Below, in pieces: positions 1-8,999 of a stretch of 59,169 bases of DNA. The position numbers and the translations under genes were made by a program. Location: NCBI GenBank assembly GCA_002352045.1, contig DEHT01000016.1:5265-64433 (forward strand). The letters run 5' to 3'. The DNA is from Chitinophagaceae bacterium UBA2793 (lineage in GTDB: Bacteria > Bacteroidota > Bacteroidia > Chitinophagales > Chitinophagaceae). The notes beneath the pieces are model-generated. The model worked only from the letters and a program-made list of their open reading frames with translations. It did not search any database and was not told the origin of the DNA. Numbering within the stretch: position 1 is the first letter of the stretch; each line of letters opens with the position of its first letter.

Positions 1-243
1 GCCAAGCCTGGCATTTACACCGTAATCATTCGTTTTATTGTAGATGCCGATGGAAAATTACAAAGCATTGGCGCCGACTCTAATTGTGGTTATGGAATGG
101 AAGAAGAAGTAATGAGATGTGTAAAATTAAGCGAACCATGGCATCCGGCGGAAACAGCATTAGGTAGAAAAATTAATGCCTCCATAAAAACAATGGTGAT
201 TTTTGAAGTACAAAGCAATAATGTTTTGATAAGGTTTAATTGA
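1..243 (+). CDS. TonB C-terminal-like protein (partial, 3' end only)
   Basis: Only the last 80 codons are in the window; the frame is open from base 1 to a TGA at 241-243. The fragment has the layout of a TonB C-terminal domain: a strand ending in RFIVDADGKL, a helix around GMEEEVMRCVKLSEPW, a PAE turn and a final strand. In this family the domain contacts TonB-dependent outer membrane receptors across the periplasm. The N-terminal part, which would show whether it is a membrane-anchored TonB or a soluble protein with this fold, lies outside. Family assignment is inference from a short piece. Confidence 0.6.
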   Translation, partial: AKPGIYTVIIRFIVDADGKLQSIGADSNCGYGMEEEVMRCVKLSEPWHPAETALGRKINASIKTMVIFEVQSNNVLIRFN

Positions 244-275
244 ATTAATATTTAGTAACAACTTTAAATAGTCAA

Positions 276-299
276 ACAGCCCGGCAATAACCGGGCTGT
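276..299. terminator. Hairpin between convergent genes
   Basis: A perfect 9-bp stem (276-284 with 291-299, arm ACAGCCCGG) with a 6-base loop lies between the end of the TonB-like gene and the end of the response regulator gene on the other strand. There is no long T-run on either side, so it is a probable shared terminator rather than a textbook one. Confidence 0.6.
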
Positions 300-321
300 A
301 TAATATCAAAACAATATTTCT

Positions 322-1020
322 TTACTCACTTTCTACCAATCTAAACCCATTTCCATGAATATTTACAATTTCGAGTTTTGAATCTTCTTTTAAATACTTG
401 CGTAGTTTGGCAATATACACATCCATGCTTCTGCCATTAAAATAAGTATCGCTGCCCCATATTTTTTTCAAAGCAGCTTCCCGAGGCAACAAATCGTTTT
501 TGTATTCTGCCAGCATTTTCAGCAATTCATTTTCTTTGGGAGAAAGGGTTTGAGTTTTGCCGTTAACGGTAAGCTCTCTTAAGCGGGGGTTAAAATGATA
601 AATGCCTAAATCAAACTCGGCATTGGCTTCTTCTTTATGCACTTCTTCGTTTCGCTTAAGGATAGCTTTTATTTTGTGCAACAATACTTCACTATCGAAG
701 GGCTTGGTAATATAATCATCGGCGCCCAACTTGTAACCCTGAATAATATCGTCCTTCATAGTTTTAGCACTAAGGAAAAACAAAGGAACATCGGGGTTAA
801 TATCCCTAATTTCTTCTGCAACGGTAAATCCGTCCATATTGGGCATCATTACATCCAGCAGGCATATATCGAATTTTTCACGCTGAAAAGCTGCAAGGCC
901 AAGGCGGCCATCTCTTTCCAGGGTAACATCATAATCGTTTAATTCAAGATAATTTTTTAATACCATGCCGAGATTCGTATCATCTTCGCACAATAAAATT
1001 TTTGGTTTAGCTGCTTCCAT
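322..1020 (-). CDS. OmpR-family two-component response regulator
   Basis: A 232-aa DNA-binding response regulator. The receiver domain (about 7-120) has the acidic pair D13/D14, phosphoacceptor D56 in CLLDVMMPNMDG, switch residue S84 and K106 in the TKPF motif. The C-terminal winged helix (about 135-230) ends with the usual recognition-helix region SMDVYIAKLRKYL. It should bind DNA after phosphorylation by a sensor kinase, but no kinase gene lies beside it here. The ATG at 1018-1020 fits the family N-terminus. It resembles the RprY-type regulators of Bacteroidota, but the target genes cannot be read from the sequence. Confidence 0.93.
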   Translation of the reverse strand: MEAAKPKILLCEDDTNLGMVLKNYLELNDYDVTLERDGRLGLAAFQREKFDICLLDVMMPNMDGFTVAEEIRDINPDVPLFFLSAKTMKDDIIQGYKLGADDYITKPFDSEVLLHKIKAILKRNEEVHKEEANAEFDLGIYHFNPRLRELTVNGKTQTLSPKENELLKMLAEYKNDLLPREAALKKIWGSDTYFNGRSMDVYIAKLRKYLKEDSKLEIVNIHGNGFRLVESE

Positions 1021-1190
1021 GTCTTTGTGTTTTTTACAAATAAAATTATAATGTTATTTATAGCACTAATATACTGCCTAATTTTTTGTTAAGGTTAAAT
1101 AATTAAAGATATTGGGTAAAATGATATTCAATTTTGGCATTGAAACAAGAGCAGAGTTCTGAATAAGATATACTTACTACCTGCTACTAA

Positions 1191-2153
1191 TTAATTACTA
1201 CTATCTACTTTCAAAAATCGTTTATCTGTAAGTGTTTTTAAAAAAGCTACCAGGTCGGCATTATCTTCATTGCTGAGTTGCAAGGGTGTCAGCAATAAAG
1301 AATCCATATTAAGAGGATTATCAACAAACATAAAAGGGTTATTGTAATATTGTACTACCTGCTCCAGCGTTTTAAATCGGCCATCATGCATATATGGCCC
1401 TGTTGCAGCTACATTGCGTAATCCGGGCACTTTGAACCGGCCTAAATCTTTTTCATTGCCGGTAATTAAAAATCTTCCTTTGTCGTTTAAACTTTCTCCG
1501 TCGTACAAACCAATATTTCTAAATTCATCGTTGGTAAAGTCTTCCATTCTGTGGCAATCAAAACACTTGGCTTTGTTACCAACAAATAATTGCCGCCCTC
1601 TTTCTTCCTGTGCAGTAAGTGTTGCCTTATCATCAACCCAATAATCAAATTTGCTATCGAAGGTTTCCAATGTTTTTTCAAATGCTGCAAATGCTGCACC
1701 CAGGTTTTTGGCGTTGGGCTTTTGGCCAAAAATTTTTTTGAAAAGCCTGCTATATTCCGGTGATTGATTTAACCTTTTTACAGCTTCGTCAATGGGCAAT
1801 CCCATTTCATCGGGGTTGGCTATAGGAACAAGTGCCTGCTCTTCTAAAGTAGCCGCTCTACCATCCCAAAAAAAATAAGGTCTGTTTTTCATATTAAGTA
1901 CAGATGGAGTATTACGGGTGGTAAGTCGTCCGCCAATACCTTTGCTTAATGCTACTGTATCTGCAAATGCATATTGCGGTATATGACAACTGGCACAACT
2001 AATCCTGAAATCTAATGAGAGCATTTTTTCGGAAAATAGTTTTTCGCCCAATGCTGCTTTTGTTCTAATTTTTTTTTCAGATGGCTGCAAGCTAAATGCT
2101 GCTATTGTTAAGAACAGGACTATTAAACTTATGGCGAAAATTCCTTTTTTCAT
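1191..2153 (-). CDS. Di-haem cytochrome c peroxidase (MauG/CcpA family)
   Basis: This periplasmic di-haem protein is expected to reduce hydrogen peroxide with electrons from cytochrome c, or to act as a MauG-like oxidase. Two CxxCH haem sites are visible: SCASCH at residues 52-57 and a second, KCFDCH, near residue 196. The motifs WDGRA, NPDEMG and GPYMHDGRF are typical of the family. The start was set at the ATG at 2151-2153 because it directly precedes a clean signal peptide (MKKGIFAISLIVLFLTIAAF). An ATG 69 bases upstream (2222) is in frame but would put a Cys/Tyr-rich stretch before the signal. Family lengths are about 320-350 aa, so 320 aa fits. Confidence 0.92.
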   Translation of the reverse strand: MKKGIFAISLIVLFLTIAAFSLQPSEKKIRTKAALGEKLFSEKMLSLDFRISCASCHIPQYAFADTVALSKGIGGRLTTRNTPSVLNMKNRPYFFWDGRAATLEEQALVPIANPDEMGLPIDEAVKRLNQSPEYSRLFKKIFGQKPNAKNLGAAFAAFEKTLETFDSKFDYWVDDKATLTAQEERGRQLFVGNKAKCFDCHRMEDFTNDEFRNIGLYDGESLNDKGRFLITGNEKDLGRFKVPGLRNVAATGPYMHDGRFKTLEQVVQYYNNPFMFVDNPLNMDSLLLTPLQLSNEDNADLVAFLKTLTDKRFLKVDSSN

Positions 2154-2316
2154 TTTACATACGCAAATTACCCAATTAAAATAGTAGTAAATATAATTAC
2201 AAATTGTTTTTTTTACTTTCATCTTTAAAAAGTTAAGTGGGTAATTCTACGTACAGAAATTGAATTTTATGGTAATTGAATTTATTTTAGATTGTACCTT
2301 TCAAAAAAAATAAAAT

Positions 2317-3861
2317 ATGGCTGATAAAATCAAATTTATAGAAGACATAAAAAACGGATACAGCTTCAAGGGCGAATCGGTAAAAATAGGATGTGGCATG
2401 TTAGATGGAGAAGTGGTAAATGAAGCAGAAATTTTTCTGCCATTAAAAACCATGAACCGACATGGCCTTATTGCTGGGGCCACCGGTACAGGTAAAACAA
2501 AAACTCTGCAAACCATTAGTGAGTTTTTAAGCGATGCAAGCGTTCCGGTATTGCTAATGGATATAAAAGGCGATTTGAGCGGAATTGCACAGCCGGGTAT
2601 TGTAAATGATAAATTAACTGACCGATATCAAAAGCTCAACCTACAATATACCCCTGTTTCATTTCCGGTAGAATTGATGTCGCTTACGGGCAACGATGGG
2701 GTTCGTTTAAAAGCAACCGTTAGTGAATTTGGGCCGGTGTTATTAAATAAAATTTTAGGATTAAACGATACTCAAGGGGGAATTGTTTCGCTCATTTTTA
2801 AGTATTGCGACGACAACAAACTACCCTTGCTGGATCTTAAAGATTTTATAAAAGTATTACAGTATATCAGCAATGAGGGAAAAGCTGAAATTGAAAAAGA
2901 CTATGGTAAAATTTCAACCAGCAGCACCGGCACTATATTAAGAAAAGTAATTGAACTGCAACAGCAGGGTGCCGATATTTTTTTCGGCGAAAGAAGTTTT
3001 GAAGTAACCGACCTAATGCGAATAAGTGATGATGGCCGTGGAATGATTAATGTACTTCGTGTAACCGATATGCAAGACAGGCCAAAATTATTTTCCACTT
3101 TTATGTTACAATTACTGGCCGAACTATATGCTAGCTCGCCGGAAGAAGGCGATTTAGATAAACCAAAACTGGTAATGTTTATTGATGAAGCTCACCTGGT
3201 GTTTCAGGAGGCAAGCAATGATTTGCTGGAGCAAATAGAAACTATTATTAAGTTAATACGGTCCAAAGGGATTGGTATATTCTTTTGTACCCAAAATCCA
3301 ATGGATGTACCGGCATCGGTACTGGGTCAGTTAGGATTAAAAATACAACATGCCTTAAGAGCGTTTACAGCAGCAGATAGGAAAGTAATTAAGCAAACTG
3401 CAGAAAATTACCCCGAAACAAATTATTACAAAACGGAAGATATAATTACCCAACTAGGAATTGGAGAAGCTCTTGTAACCATGCTCAATGAAAAAGGAAT
3501 TCCAACACCCCTTGCCCAGGTAATGCTTTGTTCGCCCCGTAGTCGAATGGATGTATTAAGTGCCGGTGAAGTTGTGGATCTTTTAGGCAAAAGTAAACTG
3601 GTGGCTAAATATAATGTATCGGTAGATAATGAGAGTGCTTATGAAATATTAACCGCTAAGCTGGAGGAGGCAGCCCAAAAAGCCGAAGAGCAACAAAGCA
3701 GCAAAAAAACGAAGGAAGAACCCAGTACATTTGAAAAAATCACAGGAAACACTGTAGTTAAAAGCATGGCACGAACAGCCGGGAACCAAATTGTACGATC
3801 ACTTTTGGGGGCTTTGGGTTTGGGAGGAAGATCTACAAAAAAGAAATCGAGCTGGTTTTAA
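2317..3861 (+). CDS. HerA-like ATPase, DUF853 family (YjgR-like)
   Basis: A 514-aa cytoplasmic P-loop ATPase of the HerA/FtsK-like DUF853 family. Walker A is GATGTGKTKT at about residues 53-62 and Walker B is KLVMFIDEAHLVF at about 285-297; a conserved FFCTQNPMDVPASVLGQLG segment follows. The C-terminus is a Lys/Glu-rich linker followed by a Gly-rich tail ending KKKSSWF, which looks disordered. Relatives include E. coli YjgR; their cellular role is not established, although HerA proteins are DNA-pumping motors. It is monocistronic, divergent from the cytochrome peroxidase gene, and no NurA-type nuclease lies beside it. Confidence 0.9.
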   Translation: MADKIKFIEDIKNGYSFKGESVKIGCGMLDGEVVNEAEIFLPLKTMNRHGLIAGATGTGKTKTLQTISEFLSDASVPVLLMDIKGDLSGIAQPGIVNDKLTDRYQKLNLQYTPVSFPVELMSLTGNDGVRLKATVSEFGPVLLNKILGLNDTQGGIVSLIFKYCDDNKLPLLDLKDFIKVLQYISNEGKAEIEKDYGKISTSSTGTILRKVIELQQQGADIFFGERSFEVTDLMRISDDGRGMINVLRVTDMQDRPKLFSTFMLQLLAELYASSPEEGDLDKPKLVMFIDEAHLVFQEASNDLLEQIETIIKLIRSKGIGIFFCTQNPMDVPASVLGQLGLKIQHALRAFTAADRKVIKQTAENYPETNYYKTEDIITQLGIGEALVTMLNEKGIPTPLAQVMLCSPRSRMDVLSAGEVVDLLGKSKLVAKYNVSVDNESAYEILTAKLEEAAQKAEEQQSSKKTKEEPSTFEKITGNTVVKSMARTAGNQIVRSLLGALGLGGRSTKKKSSWF

Positions 3862-3964
3862 TGTAAAAATATTGATAAAGTTATTCACATTTATTGGAAG
3901 CCAAGTGTATCTTTTACATATTATATACTGTATTAAATATCAATAATTTATATAATTTTGCCAT

Positions 3965-4128
3965 AATTTGTTAGATTATTTTCTAATAGCCTTGTAGTAC
4001 ATGCACTACAAATATTTCGAAAAAAGTTTGGTTTATATTATTAGCCCTATTATCTTTACAGCGGTTTTTCATAGGATATTGGATTTTAAAGCGGGACTAG
4101 ATTTCTATCTTGGTCCCTTTTTTATTTT
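3965..4128 (+). ncRNA. Candidate small RNA with three hairpins and a terminator
   Basis: The space between the HerA-like gene and recQ holds an ordered set of signals on the + strand. A TAATTTTG sequence (3953-3960) matches the Bacteroidota -7 consensus TAnnTTTG. A short hairpin follows (TTAGA 3971-3975 with TCTAA 3982-3986), then a perfect 7-bp hairpin (TTGTAGT 3992-3998 with ACTACAA 4005-4011), then a two-part terminator stem (GGGAC plus AGAT paired with ATCT plus GTCCC, 4093-4117) followed by a T-rich tail to 4128. No convincing protein is encoded in it. I recognise no known RNA family; an alternative is a long 3' UTR of the upstream gene. The 5' end is inferred. Confidence 0.4.
4093..4128 (+). 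terminator. Intrinsic terminator upstream of recQ 3' end
   Basis: GGGAC (4093-4097) pairs with GTCCC (4113-4117), with an inner AGAT/ATCT extension around a TTCT loop, and is followed by TTTTTTATTTTT. It ends + strand transcripts coming from the HerA-like gene or from the candidate small RNA, just before the convergent recQ stop. Confidence 0.75.
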
Positions 4129-4137
4129 TATACATAT

Positions 4138-6069
4138 CTATCTGGTTCTCTGCATGCTACTTTTTGCACTTTTTATTATTCCCGATGCGGAATATTGCAA
4201 TTTATCCTCGGCCAACAAAAAATTTATCACCTCCCAGCATTGTTCCTCGGAAACGGGATGTAGTTTTCTTATTAATTCATTGGCATTTAGCTCCTCTTTT
4301 GATACCAACAATGCAATTTGTTTTTCAATAGCCGTAAAATCGCCTGACGCCAGCATTTTATAATGTTTATTGATACAGTTGTCGCAAACTGCACAATCTT
4401 TAATTTCAGGAGAAGCAAAATAATTGCCCAAAAATGCTTCTCTGCAATCTGTTGTATTTACATAAGAAGTCAAAGCAGTTATTCTTTTATTGTATTGATT
4501 TCGTCTTTCCTTTACCGTAGTAGTATCCATTTTAAAATCGTCGGAATACATTCTGTTTTTTTGGAGGTACACCTGTGGTTTACCTGATGGCTGATGATAC
4601 CGTATAATTCCATAGCGATGTAGCTCTTCGAGGGAATATACCAGCGATTCTCTTTCCATTTTTATTAAACCTGCAAGGCGCTGTTCGTAAATAGTAACCG
4701 GAAAATCGAAAATTCCTTCATAGCTGCGTAGCAAAGCCTTCACAACAGGCTCCAATGAAGGATACATTAGTTCAAACTCCAATAAATTTTTTTTGTTAGT
4801 AGTAAATACAACAGTTGAGTAGCTAAAAACTGTTTCGTTGTATGTGAGAATATCTTCCTTTGCCAATGCCTGGATTCCAAAACTAACTTTTAAAATATCT
4901 AATTTAAAATAAGATGCAAATAAAGTAATATCAAAGTCAAAGCTCAAACCTTCGCCTGTGCCTGCAGCCACTTGTAAGTGATTCATTAAGGCAGTATAAA
5001 TTTTTTTTATTTCTTCGGGCATAGGATACCGTATATCTGCCTGCTGTACCAAAGCAGTAATTTCTTCATTTTGATATAGCAAAATAGCATAAGCTTTTTT
5101 TCCATCTCTGCCTGCACGTCCGGCTTCCTGGTAATAATTTTCCAGGCAGTCGGGAAGGTTATAATGGATTACGGTACGAACATCGGGTTTATCTATACCC
5201 ATACCAAAAGCATTGGTACATACCATAACCCTCGTACTATTAATTAGCCAATCATTTTGACGCTGTGTTCTTTCTTCGTTGGATAATCCTGCATGATAAA
5301 AGGATGCATTAATACCATATTGCTGCAGCAAACCAGCTACCTGTTGCGTAAGTTTTCTGCTACGACAATATATAATGGATGTGCCGGGTACATTATCCAA
5401 CACTTGTTTTACTTTAACCTCTTTTGATTCGGGAGAGAAAACACTATACGACAAATTTGGCCTGGCAAATGCCTGGCTAAACTTTACTGCATTATCCGGA
5501 AACAATAATTTATCGCATATATCTTTTTGCACTTCGGGTGTAGCCGACGCCGTTAGTGCTATCACCGGCACACCCGGCAGTTCAGTTCGTAAATTGGCAA
5601 TTCTTAAATAGGGTGGTCTAAAATCGTACCCCCATTGAGAAATACAATGTGCCTCATCTACGGCAATGAGACAGGGCTTTATTGCCGGCAAATATTCCAG
5701 GAAAAGAGCTGTTTCCAATCGTTCGGGAGAAACATATAGAAATTTGAAATTACCATAAGCCGCATTCTGAAGTGTTTTTTTAACTTCAAAAAATGGCATC
5801 CCACTGTAAATAGCAAGGGCAGGAATTCCTCGTTTGTTTAAATTTTCTACCTGGTCTTTTATTAAAGCTATTAGCGGGCTTACCACTAAGCAAATACCCT
5901 CCATGGCCAACACCGGTACCTGAAAGCAAATGGATTTACCTCCACCTGTTGGTAGCAATGCCAGCACATCTTTTTTTCCCAATACAGTTTCAATTATTTC
6001 CTTCTGTACTGGTCGAAAGGAGGTGTAGCCCCAATATTTCTTTAATATTTCGCCTGGTTCACGGAGCAT
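4138..6069 (-). CDS. recQ: RecQ-family ATP-dependent DNA helicase
   Basis: A superfamily 2 3'-5' DNA helicase acting in recombination and repair. Motif 0 is YTSFRPVQ, Walker A LLPTGGGKS, the DEAH box VDEAHCISQWGYDFR includes the RecQ aromatic-rich loop, motif V/VI is EAGRAGRDG, and the zinc site shows CREAFLGNYF...CAVCDNC. A winged-helix region follows. No clear HRDC domain is visible after residue ~580, where the protein ends in a short helical tail. I chose the ATG at 6067-6069 (643 aa); an in-frame TTG at 6111 would add 14 residues of Lys/Asn-rich sequence. It is followed by the convergent 3' end of the candidate small RNA. Confidence 0.93.
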   Translation of the reverse strand: MLREPGEILKKYWGYTSFRPVQKEIIETVLGKKDVLALLPTGGGKSICFQVPVLAMEGICLVVSPLIALIKDQVENLNKRGIPALAIYSGMPFFEVKKTLQNAAYGNFKFLYVSPERLETALFLEYLPAIKPCLIAVDEAHCISQWGYDFRPPYLRIANLRTELPGVPVIALTASATPEVQKDICDKLLFPDNAVKFSQAFARPNLSYSVFSPESKEVKVKQVLDNVPGTSIIYCRSRKLTQQVAGLLQQYGINASFYHAGLSNEERTQRQNDWLINSTRVMVCTNAFGMGIDKPDVRTVIHYNLPDCLENYYQEAGRAGRDGKKAYAILLYQNEEITALVQQADIRYPMPEEIKKIYTALMNHLQVAAGTGEGLSFDFDITLFASYFKLDILKVSFGIQALAKEDILTYNETVFSYSTVVFTTNKKNLLEFELMYPSLEPVVKALLRSYEGIFDFPVTIYEQRLAGLIKMERESLVYSLEELHRYGIIRYHQPSGKPQVYLQKNRMYSDDFKMDTTTVKERRNQYNKRITALTSYVNTTDCREAFLGNYFASPEIKDCAVCDNCINKHYKMLASGDFTAIEKQIALLVSKEELNANELIRKLHPVSEEQCWEVINFLLAEDKLQYSASGIIKSAKSSMQRTR

Positions 6070-6175
6070 TTCATTCAATAATAAATGGTTCTTTACAATG
6101 TTTTTTTTCAATAACTAAATTGACAAAAAATTGTTTTTGGGTACTATTGATGAATGCCCAATAAACCTTTCTAAA

Positions 6176-8332
6176 TTAATAAACCTTTTTCACAAACAAT
6201 CTTACAGAATTTGCTGCTAAAACAATATCGCTAAATCCCATAGCAAGGGCTGCAACAGTAGGTGTTAAAAAACCAAAAGCAGCAATTGGTATTGCCACAA
6301 TATTATAGGCAAATGCCCAAAACAAATTTTCTTTAATAGTAATATTGGTATGCTTTCCCAAGCCCAATGCATAGGGTAGATTTTTTAACCCATGGTTCAT
6401 TAAAATAACATCACTGCTTTGCATAGCAATTTGCGAAGCGTCGCTTACCGAAATACCTAAAGTGGCTTTTGCCAATGCAGGTGCATCATTAATTCCATCA
6501 CCCACCATAGCCGTTGGTTTTTGCGTTTTGAGTTCAGCAATTTTTTCCAACTTTTGCTGAGGGGTTTGTTCTGCAATTACTTCGTCTATTCCTAATTGTA
6601 ATGCCAGGGCATCGCATTTTTCTTTCCTATCGCCACTTAACAAAATAGTTTTAATATTTTTTTGATGAAGCCATGCTAATACCTCCTTTGCTTCAGGTCT
6701 TATTTCATCTGCCACATCAACCCAGCCAATTACATCATTGTTTTTTGTGATAAAAATATTGTGGTTGTTATCCTTGTAATTGTTGGGTAATATTTTATAA
6801 GAACCGGCCATGTATTGGTTGCCCGCTTCATCCGTTGCCTGTATGCCTAATCCTTTTGTTTCTTCAATACTTTTCCAGCGTACTACTTCTGTTCCCTTCC
6901 AGTGCAATGCAATTGATTTTCCCAAAGGATGGTTAGAGAATTTTTCCAGCGAATACACTATTTTTTTGAACTCACTTTCATCAATATTACTTTCAAATGC
7001 CGCAATTACAAATTTTCCGGTAGTGAGCGTTCCTGTTTTATCGAATACAATTTGCTGGATAGTTTTGAACGCTTCCAATGCCGAAGCATTGTGAAACAGT
7101 ATTCCGTTTTTTGCAGCCCTTCCTAATCCAACTGCTATTGCTGCAGGCGTTGCAAGCCCCATTGCACAAGGGCAGGATATTACTAAAACTGCAATGGCTC
7201 GCATGAGCGATACGCCGACCGTTTTATCGGCCATAAAATAATTTAGCAAAAAAGTAATTACTGCTATTCCAATTATCAGCGGTACAAACACGGCACTTAT
7301 TCTATCGGCCAGTTTTTGTAATGGCGGTTTTTCGCCCTGTGCATCTTCCACCATTTTTAATATACCCGAAAGAACCGTTTTATTTCCGGTGGCTGTTACC
7401 TGTGCTTTTACCAGTCCGCTTTCTAACACACTCCCGCCTATTAAAAAATCGTTTTTTGATTTGTTTACCGGAATACTTTCCCCTGTAATGATGGCTTCAT
7501 TCAGCATGGCATCGCCCCATAATATTTTAGCGTCTATTGGTACCTGTTCGCCATTCTTTATCAAAATAAGATCGCCTTCTTTTAAAGCTGTATTTTCTAC
7601 AGGGAAAATATGTTCCTGGTGTTTATCATCAAAAGCAATCATATTGGCCATTACCTTTTGCGATTTGGCAAGAGACTTTACTGCTTTTTGAGTTGCACTA
7701 ATAGAAGCTTCTTCTAAGTAATTTCCCAACAATACCAAAGTGATAATGGATGCAGTAGTTTCAAAAAATAAATAGTTGTGCCCCCATCCTTTAATAGCAC
7801 CTATTAAACTATACGCAAAAGAGGTGATGGCTCCCAGTGTAACCAGCACATTCATATTGGGCATACCATTAATTACACTTTTCCATGCACTGCGACCAAA
7901 GTACCACAGGCCAACTAAAAACACCGGCATACAAAGTGCCAATTGTGTCCAGGGATTCATCAACCAATGAATATGCACCCAATTATCAATCATGTGCAGC
8001 ATTAATACCAGTGTAAAGGGAAGGCAAAATAAAAACCGCTTTTTGTTGGTATCTAAAAAAGAACCATCGCTTCCGTGTGTATGGCCATGATGTTCGTGAC
8101 CGGCTGCTGCATGAGATCCCTGCACTTGCTTATCTACCACTTTGTATCCAAGACTGCCGATCCCTTTTTTAATGTCATTTAATTCTTTATGGGCTGTATT
8201 GGTAAAGCTTACTGCACCACTTATTGGATTCACCTTTATGTTTTCTGCGCCTTCTTTTTGTAAATATTTATTTACCGACAGTGCACAATTACTACAGGTC
8301 ATTCCTTCTACATTCCAATCTATCTTTTCCAT
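6176..8332 (-). CDS. copA: Copper-translocating P1B-type ATPase
   Basis: An inner-membrane Cu(+) export ATPase. An N-terminal metal-binding domain carries GMTCSNCALS (about residues 9-18), then a His-rich linker (HEHHGHTHG). The transmembrane CPC motif is in SCPCAMGLATP, the phosphorylation site is DKTGTLT, and the hinge is VGDGINDAPAL. About 718 aa is the normal size. The start is the ATG at 8330-8332; an upstream in-frame ATG at 8380 would add 16 residues that fall inside an inverted repeat and look non-coding. No CopZ chaperone or CueR/CsoR regulator is adjacent. The divergent neighbour is tsaE. Confidence 0.94.
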   Translation of the reverse strand: MEKIDWNVEGMTCSNCALSVNKYLQKEGAENIKVNPISGAVSFTNTAHKELNDIKKGIGSLGYKVVDKQVQGSHAAAGHEHHGHTHGSDGSFLDTNKKRFLFCLPFTLVLMLHMIDNWVHIHWLMNPWTQLALCMPVFLVGLWYFGRSAWKSVINGMPNMNVLVTLGAITSFAYSLIGAIKGWGHNYLFFETTASIITLVLLGNYLEEASISATQKAVKSLAKSQKVMANMIAFDDKHQEHIFPVENTALKEGDLILIKNGEQVPIDAKILWGDAMLNEAIITGESIPVNKSKNDFLIGGSVLESGLVKAQVTATGNKTVLSGILKMVEDAQGEKPPLQKLADRISAVFVPLIIGIAVITFLLNYFMADKTVGVSLMRAIAVLVISCPCAMGLATPAAIAVGLGRAAKNGILFHNASALEAFKTIQQIVFDKTGTLTTGKFVIAAFESNIDESEFKKIVYSLEKFSNHPLGKSIALHWKGTEVVRWKSIEETKGLGIQATDEAGNQYMAGSYKILPNNYKDNNHNIFITKNNDVIGWVDVADEIRPEAKEVLAWLHQKNIKTILLSGDRKEKCDALALQLGIDEVIAEQTPQQKLEKIAELKTQKPTAMVGDGINDAPALAKATLGISVSDASQIAMQSSDVILMNHGLKNLPYALGLGKHTNITIKENLFWAFAYNIVAIPIAAFGFLTPTVAALAMGFSDIVLAANSVRLFVKKVY

Positions 8333-8369
8333 ATTATTCGAACGCTGATTTTTATGATTAACATGATTT

Positions 8370-8411
8370 ACGCAGATCATAAAGAGACATTACTCTCATA
8401 ATCATCTGCGT
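8370..8411. repeat. Imperfect 42-bp inverted repeat between copA and tsaE
   Basis: ACGCAGAT (8370-8377) is matched by ATCTGCGT (8404-8411), with an inner AGAG/CTCT pair around the centre. It lies between the two divergent starts. It may be an operator or stem-loop for copA, or a member of a dispersed intergenic repeat; a single copy cannot tell. Confidence 0.45.
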
Positions 8412-8466
8412 TCAACAGTACAAAATTATCCAATGAATTTGCCATCCATTTACTAATTCTGAAATT

Positions 8467-8474
8467 TATCTTTG
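8467..8474 (+). promoter_or_regulatory. -7 promoter box of tsaE
   Basis: TATCTTTG matches the Bacteroidota TAnnTTTG -7 element and ends 4 bases before the tsaE ATG (8479). Transcription would begin at or next to the start codon, so the mRNA may be leaderless. A TTTG at 8438-8441 could be the -33 element, but its spacing of 25 bases is long. Confidence 0.45.
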
Positions 8475-8478
8475 CATC

Positions 8479-8892
8479 ATGGATTCATTTTTTAAGTTGG
8501 ATGAAATAGAAAAAACTGCCAAGGCTTTTTTGCATCAAACCGATGGCAGAAAGGTATTTGCTTTTGATGGTGACATGGGCGCAGGAAAAACAACTTTTAT
8601 TACAACAATATGTAAAGTGCTTGGCGTACAGGAAGTAACCGGCAGCCCCACTTTTTCTATTATCAATCAATACAAAACGGTTAAAGGCGATGCTATTTAC
8701 CACATGGACCTTTATCGTATTAAAGATGAAGAAGAAGCCCTGCAGGCGGGTGTGGAAGATTGCCTGTACAGCGGTGATTATTGTTTTGTAGAATGGCCAG
8801 ATAAGGCACCTGCACTGTTTCCGCCCGATACCGTGTATTGTTTTTTATCCCTTGCAGGAGATAATGTACGAAAGCTTCAAATAAAATTGTAA
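8479..8892 (+). CDS. tsaE: tRNA threonylcarbamoyladenosine biosynthesis ATPase TsaE
   Basis: TsaE is the ATPase partner of TsaB-TsaD in making the t6A modification at position 37 of ANN-decoding tRNAs. The 137-aa protein has Walker A GDMGAGKTTF near residue 30, the family segment GSPTFSIINQY, the acidic HMDLYRIKDEEEA stretch and the FVEWPDKA motif near the C-terminus. The length is normal. Alanine dehydrogenase follows in the same direction after 107 bases; this order recurs in Bacteroidota as I recall it, without a known functional link. Confidence 0.95.
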   Translation: MDSFFKLDEIEKTAKAFLHQTDGRKVFAFDGDMGAGKTTFITTICKVLGVQEVTGSPTFSIINQYKTVKGDAIYHMDLYRIKDEEEALQAGVEDCLYSGDYCFVEWPDKAPALFPPDTVYCFLSLAGDNVRKLQIKL

Positions 8893-8999
8893 TTTGAACA
8901 CCGATTTTACTGATTGAGCTGACTATACAGATTTAGCAAACCATTTTGCAAGATCCCTGTAAATGAACCCAGCTATCATGCTTCATTTTATGTATTATT

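Noticed and set aside
2301..2516. Minus-strand frame at the start of the HerA-like gene
   Set aside because: It lies fully inside the opposite strand of a clear ATPase gene and shows no motif.
4001..4363. + strand frame of 120 codons before and into recQ
   Set aside because: Half of it is antisense to recQ and the other half overlaps the hairpins and terminator; the composition is not protein-like. The interval is better explained as an untranslated RNA.
8893..8999. tRNA or riboswitch before alanine dehydrogenase
   Set aside because: No cloverleaf, T-loop sequence or known aptamer core was found in the gap.
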